Assembly (NCBI RefSeq): GCF_900115435.1
Contig: NZ_FOWK01000007.1
Location: forward strand, 1-64,000
Direction: 5' to 3'
Origin: Prevotella sp. tf2-5
Lineage (GTDB): Bacteria; Bacteroidota; Bacteroidia; Bacteroidales; Bacteroidaceae
DNA: 64,000 nt
Position 1 is the stretch's first letter, and every line of letters starts with the position of its first letter. Made by a program: the position numbers and the translations under genes. The notes beneath the pieces were generated by a model. That model made no database searches. It was not told the DNA's origin and saw nothing but the letters and a program-made list of their open reading frames with translations. Positions 59,613 to 64,000 of this stretch are shown here, one piece after another.

Positions 59613-60584
59613 ATGGATATATCAGTAGTAGTACCCTTATATAACGAGGACGAGTCACTGCCAGAGCTCTATGACTGGATAGAGCGTGTGATGGTGGCAA
59701 ACAATTTCAGTTTCGAGGTTATCTTCGTCAATGACGGCTCGACAGACCGTTCATGGGAGGTCATCAACGAGCTTTCCTTACGCTCAGAACATGTGAAAGG
59801 CATCAAATTCCGTCGTAACTATGGTAAGAGTCCTGCTCTCTATTGTGGTTTCAAAGAGGCACAAGGTGATGTCGTCATCACAATGGATGCCGATCTGCAA
59901 GACTCTCCCGATGAGATTCCCGAACTATACAAGATGATCAAGGAGGACGGCTACGACCTTGTCAGCGGCTATAAGCAGAACCGCAGCCAGGGTGACCCGT
60001 TGTCAAAGACATTGCCCACCAAACTCTTCAACGCCACCACCCGCAAGGTCAGTGGTATCAAGAACCTGCATGACTTCAACTGCGGACTGAAGGCATATCG
60101 CCAGGAAGTGGTGAAGAACATCGAGGTATTCGGAGAAATGCATCGTTTTATCCCCTACCTCGCCAAGAATGCTGGTTTCGACAAGATTGGTGAGAAACCC
60201 GTACACCACCAAAAACGACAATATGGGAAATCGAAGTTCATGGGCTGGAACCGTTTCGTCAACGGTTATCTTGATCTGATGACCCTCTGGTTCCTAGGTA
60301 CCTTCGGGAAGAAACCCATGCATGTATTTGGTTTCCTTGGCACGATTGTCTTCATCATCGGATTCTTCGCCGCTTTCTTCCTGGGTGTACAGAAGGCATG
60401 GGCACTCTATAACGGCATCCCCATGCGACTGGTGACAGACTCCCCCTATTTCTTTATCGCACTGACTATGATGATGATAGGTACGCAGTTGTTCCTTGCC
60501 GGATTCCTGGGTGACCTCATCAGTCGTAACAGTGCAGGACGTAACGATTACCAGATAGAGGAGGAAATCAGATGCGGAAAATAG
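59613..60584 (+). CDS. Family 2 glycosyltransferase (dolichol-phosphate mannosyltransferase/GtrB-like)
   Basis: A 323-residue membrane enzyme. VVPLYNEDESLPELYDWIER opens the GT-A domain; VITMDADLQDSPDE is the metal-binding DxD; FNCGLKAYRQEVV and KRQYGKSKF are typical of the polyprenyl-phosphate group. Two C-terminal membrane helices (FGFLGTIVFIIGFFAAFFLG, and ALTMMMIGTQLFLAGFLGDL) follow. It probably moves a sugar to undecaprenyl phosphate on the inner face of the membrane. It overlaps the next gene by 13 bases. Confidence 0.85.
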   Translation: MDISVVVPLYNEDESLPELYDWIERVMVANNFSFEVIFVNDGSTDRSWEVINELSLRSEHVKGIKFRRNYGKSPALYCGFKEAQGDVVITMDADLQDSPDEIPELYKMIKEDGYDLVSGYKQNRSQGDPLSKTLPTKLFNATTRKVSGIKNLHDFNCGLKAYRQEVVKNIEVFGEMHRFIPYLAKNAGFDKIGEKPVHHQKRQYGKSKFMGWNRFVNGYLDLMTLWFLGTFGKKPMHVFGFLGTIVFIIGFFAAFFLGVQKAWALYNGIPMRLVTDSPYFFIALTMMMIGTQLFLAGFLGDLISRNSAGRNDYQIEEEIRCGK

Positions 60585-61060
60585 TCATCTTCATCCTCAC
60601 CATCCTGATTATCGGGGCATGTACCAGCATTGATTGTCCTGTACAGAACAAGGTTGGCACCGTATACGGTCTGAAGAAAGCCAACGGTACTACTGACACG
60701 CTGAAGGTTGACACGCTGGATATCACGTCTAAACGGGCTGACGGTACGGACACGATATTGCTGAACAAAGCCACAGGTATTACTGCCTACGATATGTATA
60801 TCAGCTATACCCAGCCAGAGGACGTATTCTATTACACCTTGCGTGACACATTAGGACATATCTATCAAGACACGGTCTATGTGAAGAAGGAGAACTATCC
60901 GCATTTCGAGTCAGTTGACTGCCAGGCAGCATATTTCCACAAGTTGACAGACGTGCGGACGACCCACCATATCATCGACTCCATAGTGATTAAACACTCA
61001 ACCGTCAATTATGAGACAAACCACGAACATTTCTACATCTATTTCAAGGCTCGTTATTAG
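60572..61060 (+). CDS. DUF6452 family lipoprotein
   Basis: A 162-residue lipoprotein (IIGACTSIDCPVQN) with beta-rich sequence (TLKVDTLDITSKRADGTDT, DVFYYTLRDTLGHIYQDTVY). It fits DUF6452, which in Bacteroidales normally lies beside DUF6048, as here. Role unknown; the tandem with an outer-membrane barrel-like protein suggests the outer membrane. It overlaps the glycosyltransferase by 13 bases and the next gene by 50, so translation is tightly coupled. Confidence 0.75.
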   Translation: MRKIVIFILTILIIGACTSIDCPVQNKVGTVYGLKKANGTTDTLKVDTLDITSKRADGTDTILLNKATGITAYDMYISYTQPEDVFYYTLRDTLGHIYQDTVYVKKENYPHFESVDCQAAYFHKLTDVRTTHHIIDSIVIKHSTVNYETNHEHFYIYFKARY

Positions 61061-61703
61061 TCTTGCCCTGCTCATCGTGGCTTCAACAGCCCATGCGCAA
61101 ATGAAATTGTTTCGCATGGAGAAAGACTCCATTCCTCTCTTCAGAGGTTTCTCAGTATCTTTTGACCTGGTAGGACCTGCCAAGTTGATGCTCAGCGACT
61201 GTGGTGAGATAGAAGGAGGGTTACGCCTCAACCTGCATGACCAGTGGTTCCCTGTGGTGGAGATTGGTGTGGGTAAGGCTAACCATGAGAATGACGAGGT
61301 AACAGGTATCACTTATAAGACGACGGCACCCTATTTCCGTGTGGGTATTGACCTGAACCTGCTGAAGAACAAACACCAGTCTAACCGCCTTTATGGAGGT
61401 ATCCGCTATGCCTTCACCTCTTATAAGGTTGATATCATCCGCGAGGACCTTCCAGACCCAGTCTGGCAATATGAGACAGGCTTCGGTATTGAGGGCTTGA
61501 AATGCAACATGCACTGGATAGAACTCGTCTTCGGTATTGACGCTAAGATTTTCGGGCCCCTGCATTTAGGATGGAATATTCGATACAAACGGCGTATCAG
61601 TCATAAGGAAGGAGATATCGGACAGACCTGGTATGTCCCTGGCTTTGGTACCTATGACAAAAACAAGATTAGTGCTGATTTCAGGGTGATTATAGATATA
61701 TAG
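61011..61703 (+). CDS. DUF6048 family outer-membrane beta-barrel-like protein
   Basis: A 230-residue exported protein (signal ends STAHAQ). Repeated amphipathic strands (GGLRLNLHDQWFPVVEIGVG, APYFRVGIDLNLL, LYGGIRYAFTSYKV, LGWNIRYKRRIS) suggest a small beta-barrel. It matches DUF6048, usually paired with DUF6452. Its first 50 bases overlap the gene before it. A 9-bp tandem repeat begins at its stop codon. Confidence 0.75.
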   Translation: MRQTTNISTSISRLVISLALLIVASTAHAQMKLFRMEKDSIPLFRGFSVSFDLVGPAKLMLSDCGEIEGGLRLNLHDQWFPVVEIGVGKANHENDEVTGITYKTTAPYFRVGIDLNLLKNKHQSNRLYGGIRYAFTSYKVDIIREDLPDPVWQYETGFGIEGLKCNMHWIELVFGIDAKIFGPLHLGWNIRYKRRISHKEGDIGQTWYVPGFGTYDKNKISADFRVIIDI

Positions 61704-61747
61704 GAACTATAGGTACTATAGGAACTATAGTCACTATAAAAACTAAA
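61703..61747 (+). repeat. 9-bp tandem repeat (GGAACTATA type)
   Basis: Four to five units, GGAACTATA, GGTACTATA, GGAACTATA, GTCACTATA and a degenerate AAAACTAAA, fill the gap between DUF6048 and apbE. The length could vary by slippage and change the leader of apbE. Confidence 0.8.
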
Positions 61748-61751
61748 AAAC

Positions 61752-62768
61752 ATGCAAAAGAAGAAACTGATTTGGCAGTTGCCTTTCCTCATACTACTGA
61801 TTGTCGGCACAGTGCTTATCATCCGCCAACAACAGTCTATGCCCTATCATACTGACAGAGGACCAATCTTCGGCACATTCTATACCATCACCTACCAGGC
61901 AGACAAAGATTACCATCAGGAGATCAGGGAGGCGCTCATGCAGGTGGACTCCGCCCTCTCTATGTTCAACGAGCAGTCTATCATCTCACACATCAATCGT
62001 GAGAATGGTGGGAAAGCCAACCAGATGTTCATGGAGGTCTTCTACAAAGCGATGGAGGTGTCCCAGGAAACAGACGGAGCCTTTGACATCACTGTTGCGC
62101 CATTGGTCAATGCCTGGGGCTTTGGTTTCAAGAACGGAGAGATGCCCACCCCCCAGCAAGTGGACTCCATCCGTCAGTTTATCGGTTGGAAGAAAGTATC
62201 TGCCAAAGGCAATACCATCACGAAGAGTGACCGAAGGGTGATGCTCGACTGTTCGGCTATCGCCAAGGGATACGGTGTGGATGTGGTGGCACGTTTGCTA
62301 AAGGAGAAAGAGGTCACTAATTATATGGTGGAGATTGGAGGAGAGATCATCACCAGTGGTATCAGTCCCAGACGACTGCCTTGGAGGATTGCCGTCATCA
62401 AACCGACGGATGACACGCTCTCTGTCAGTCATGAGCAGCAGACCGTCCTCAACGTGACAGATAAAGCGATGGCTACCAGTGGTAACTACCGTCGTTTCTA
62501 TTATAAAGGTGGAAAGCGGTATGCCCACACCATCGACCCGAAGACGGGCTATCCCGTCCAGCATAATATCTTGTCGGCTACCGTCTTGGCAAGAGACTGT
62601 GCCACCGCTGATGCTTACGCCACCTCCTTCATGGTATTAGGACTCGAAGGTGCCAAGCGCATCCTGGAGCGTCATCCCGAACTGATGGCATACCTCATCT
62701 ATAGCGACAAAGACAACAATCTTGCCGTGTGGTATTCTCCGTCCATGAAAGACAAGATAGAACAATAA
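61752..62768 (+). CDS. apbE: FAD:protein FMN transferase
   Basis: A 338-residue lipid-free ApbE with an N-terminal membrane anchor (LPFLILLIVGTVLIIRQQ). FGTFYTITYQ, IAKGYGVDVVARLLKEKEV, YMVEIGGEI and the C-terminal HTIDPKTGYPVQ and DAYATSFMVLG are the family motifs. It attaches FMN to threonine in proteins such as the Rnf and Nqr subunits, outside the inner membrane. A 9-bp repeat lies directly upstream. It is followed by a Crp-like regulator after 27 bases. Confidence 0.9.
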   Translation: MQKKKLIWQLPFLILLIVGTVLIIRQQQSMPYHTDRGPIFGTFYTITYQADKDYHQEIREALMQVDSALSMFNEQSIISHINRENGGKANQMFMEVFYKAMEVSQETDGAFDITVAPLVNAWGFGFKNGEMPTPQQVDSIRQFIGWKKVSAKGNTITKSDRRVMLDCSAIAKGYGVDVVARLLKEKEVTNYMVEIGGEIITSGISPRRLPWRIAVIKPTDDTLSVSHEQQTVLNVTDKAMATSGNYRRFYYKGGKRYAHTIDPKTGYPVQHNILSATVLARDCATADAYATSFMVLGLEGAKRILERHPELMAYLIYSDKDNNLAVWYSPSMKDKIEQ

Positions 62769-62795
62769 CTCTAATCTTTAAACTTTAAACTATAT

Positions 62796-63470
62796 ATGTC
62801 TACCCCACTCCATCTCTATGACAAACTCCTGCAGTTCACACTCTTCCAGGGTATGAGCCATGCCGACTTGATGGAGGTGGTGACACATACCAAGATAGGA
62901 TTTCATAAACTCCCGATGGGTAAACGCCTAATCAGTGCTGGAGAACCCTGTAACCGTCTCACCTTCCTGATCAACGGTACCCTGCAGACAGAACACATGG
63001 CAGACAATCGTGCCTATCGCATCGTAGAACGGCTGTCGGCTCCTTATCTGCCAGAGCCTGAACGACTGTTCGGCATTCACCAACAATTTACCCATACCTA
63101 TACGACACTCACGGATGTCAACCTCATCACCATTGACAAACAGGAGGTGATGCTGTTACTGGAGACACAACTGGTGTTCCGCCTTAACATGCTGAACCAG
63201 ATGGCTACGGAGACACAGCGACTGCTGCATCATCCCTGGCGTACCTGTCCGAAATCGCTCCGTGAGCGTATCATCCATTTCTTCTTCGCCCATTGCCAAT
63301 ACCCCGCAGGTCCTAAGACGTTCTATATCCTCATGCAACAGCTTGCCGACCTGCTCAACGATAGCCGTCTGGACATCTCTCTGGCTCTTAACCAGATGCA
63401 GGAAGACGGTCTTCTAACCCTCCATCGCGGACGTATTGAGATTCCTATGATCGAACGTTTGCTGATGTGA
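62796..63470 (+). CDS. Crp/Fnr-type transcription regulator
   Basis: A 224-residue protein. The N-terminal cyclic-nucleotide-binding-type barrel has LTFLINGTLQTEHMADNRAY, but lacks the usual PxGELALLxxxxRxA cyclic-AMP pocket. The dimer helix and the HTH (FYILMQQLADLLNDSRLDIS, then LNQMQEDGLLTLHRGRIEI) occupy the C-terminal part. No Fe-S cysteine pattern is seen. It probably senses an unknown signal. It follows apbE on the same strand and precedes greA. Confidence 0.85.
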   Translation: MSTPLHLYDKLLQFTLFQGMSHADLMEVVTHTKIGFHKLPMGKRLISAGEPCNRLTFLINGTLQTEHMADNRAYRIVERLSAPYLPEPERLFGIHQQFTHTYTTLTDVNLITIDKQEVMLLLETQLVFRLNMLNQMATETQRLLHHPWRTCPKSLRERIIHFFFAHCQYPAGPKTFYILMQQLADLLNDSRLDISLALNQMQEDGLLTLHRGRIEIPMIERLLM

Positions 63471-63508
63471 CGGACCCTATTAAGAATAATCAAAGATAAT
63501 CATCTATT

Positions 63509-63973
63509 ATGGAATACATGTCCCAAGAGGGCTTCGATAAGCTCGTAGCAGAACTCCGACAGATGGAGAACGTGGAACTGCCTCAGGTCAGAGAGGCTAT
63601 TGCCGAGGCTCGTGACAAAGGCGACCTCAGTGAGAATTTCGAATACCATGCCGCCAAGCGTGAACAGGCCCGGCTCCTTGGAAGGATTCGTTTTAAACAG
63701 CGTATCCTTGCCAATGCCCGTGTCATTGACACCTCACGTCTCGGCAGTGACACCGTACAACTGCTCTGTAAGGTGGGAATCACCAATCTTGCCAATAATA
63801 GTAAGATGACCTATACCATTGCCAGTCCTCACGAAGCCAATCTCCGTGAGGGTAAGATTTCCATCAAGTCACCTATCGCCGAAGCTCTCCTTAACAAGAA
63901 GGTGGGTGATGTCGTGGAAGTACGTGTCCCAGCAGGTATGCTGAAACTCCGCATTGAGAGTATCGAAAGATAA
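63509..63973 (+). CDS. greA: Transcription elongation factor GreA
   Basis: A 154-residue protein with the coiled-coil N-terminus (EGFDKLVAELRQMENVELPQ, EARDKGDLSENFEYHAAKRE, containing the acidic DLSEN tip) and the C-terminal SPIAEALLNKKVGDVVEVRVP. It rescues stalled RNA polymerase by stimulating transcript cleavage. Full length for the family. Confidence 0.95.
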   Translation: MEYMSQEGFDKLVAELRQMENVELPQVREAIAEARDKGDLSENFEYHAAKREQARLLGRIRFKQRILANARVIDTSRLGSDTVQLLCKVGITNLANNSKMTYTIASPHEANLREGKISIKSPIAEALLNKKVGDVVEVRVPAGMLKLRIESIER

Positions 63974-64000
63974 AAATCTTTTTAAACGACATTCTGTGGC

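Overview
The window is chromosomal DNA from a Bacteroidota bacterium, most likely a member of the Prevotellaceae (Prevotella/Segatella type). The evidence is the Bacteroidota -7 box (TAnnTTTG, mostly TATCTTTG) in front of many genes, a BspA-like leucine-rich-repeat protein with a Por-type C-terminal tail, lipoproteins whose cysteine is followed by Ser/Asp runs (the Bacteroidota surface-export signal), and several families known mainly from this phylum (DUF6078, BT4734/VapE, DUF3943, DUF6175, DUF6452/DUF6048, HU-HIG). Genus is inferred, not proven.

Layout. 1-1.9 kb: 3' part of a BspA-like surface protein and its terminator. 2.0-4.75 kb: a compact two-gene unit (DUF6078 protein and BT4734/VapE primase-helicase-like protein) enclosed by 90-bp inverted repeats, with a row of small hairpins between the genes. 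4.8-10 kb: a secreted Cys/Lys-rich peptide, then a radical-SAM DNA repair/modification protein and its TIGR03915 partner, separated by a DUF3943 outer-membrane-type protein on the other strand. 9.9-20.2 kb: an apparent island. The 3' end of the TIGR03915 gene is repeated at 11.2 and 20.2 kb, and between the copies lie a Fic protein, a lipoprotein, a relic of an AAA ATPase, a six-gene operon in which every product is exported, and a divergent TPR histidine kinase/LytTR regulator pair that may control it. 20.37-20.72 kb: a gene-free large inverted repeat built from triplet 7-mers around an AT-rich centre, reminiscent in style of the ends of the 2.0-4.75 kb unit.

20.9-25.8 kb: a stand-alone AraC-type regulator flanked by matching palindromes, a membrane TPR-AraC regulator, an S66 peptidase homologue lacking key catalytic residues, type II pantothenate kinase and an MgtC-family protein. 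26-34.5 kb: one operon of two paralogous surface lipoproteins (possible pore-formers), a 1349-residue surface protein and a 46-residue peptide. 34.6-38.4 kb: tatA-tatC with a ferredoxin-type membrane protein and a Tat-signal aldo/keto reductase. 38.5-43 kb: a GH3 glycosidase and a CE1-like esterase, probably acting on hemicellulose.

43-64 kb: mostly housekeeping and small metabolic genes. These include a YhiN-type flavoprotein, an HU-like protein with 22-bp repeats after it, a HAD phosphatase, a glutathione peroxidase-nitroreductase fusion, acyl-ACP thioesterase, Hsp20, a small operon containing one broken gene, MutS2, a GH97 glycosidase, a glycosyltransferase with DUF6452/DUF6048, ApbE, a Crp-like regulator and GreA. 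RNA genes are tRNA-Ser(TGA), tRNA-Thr(TGT) and the SRP RNA. No rRNA, CRISPR array, complete insertion sequence or integrase was found.
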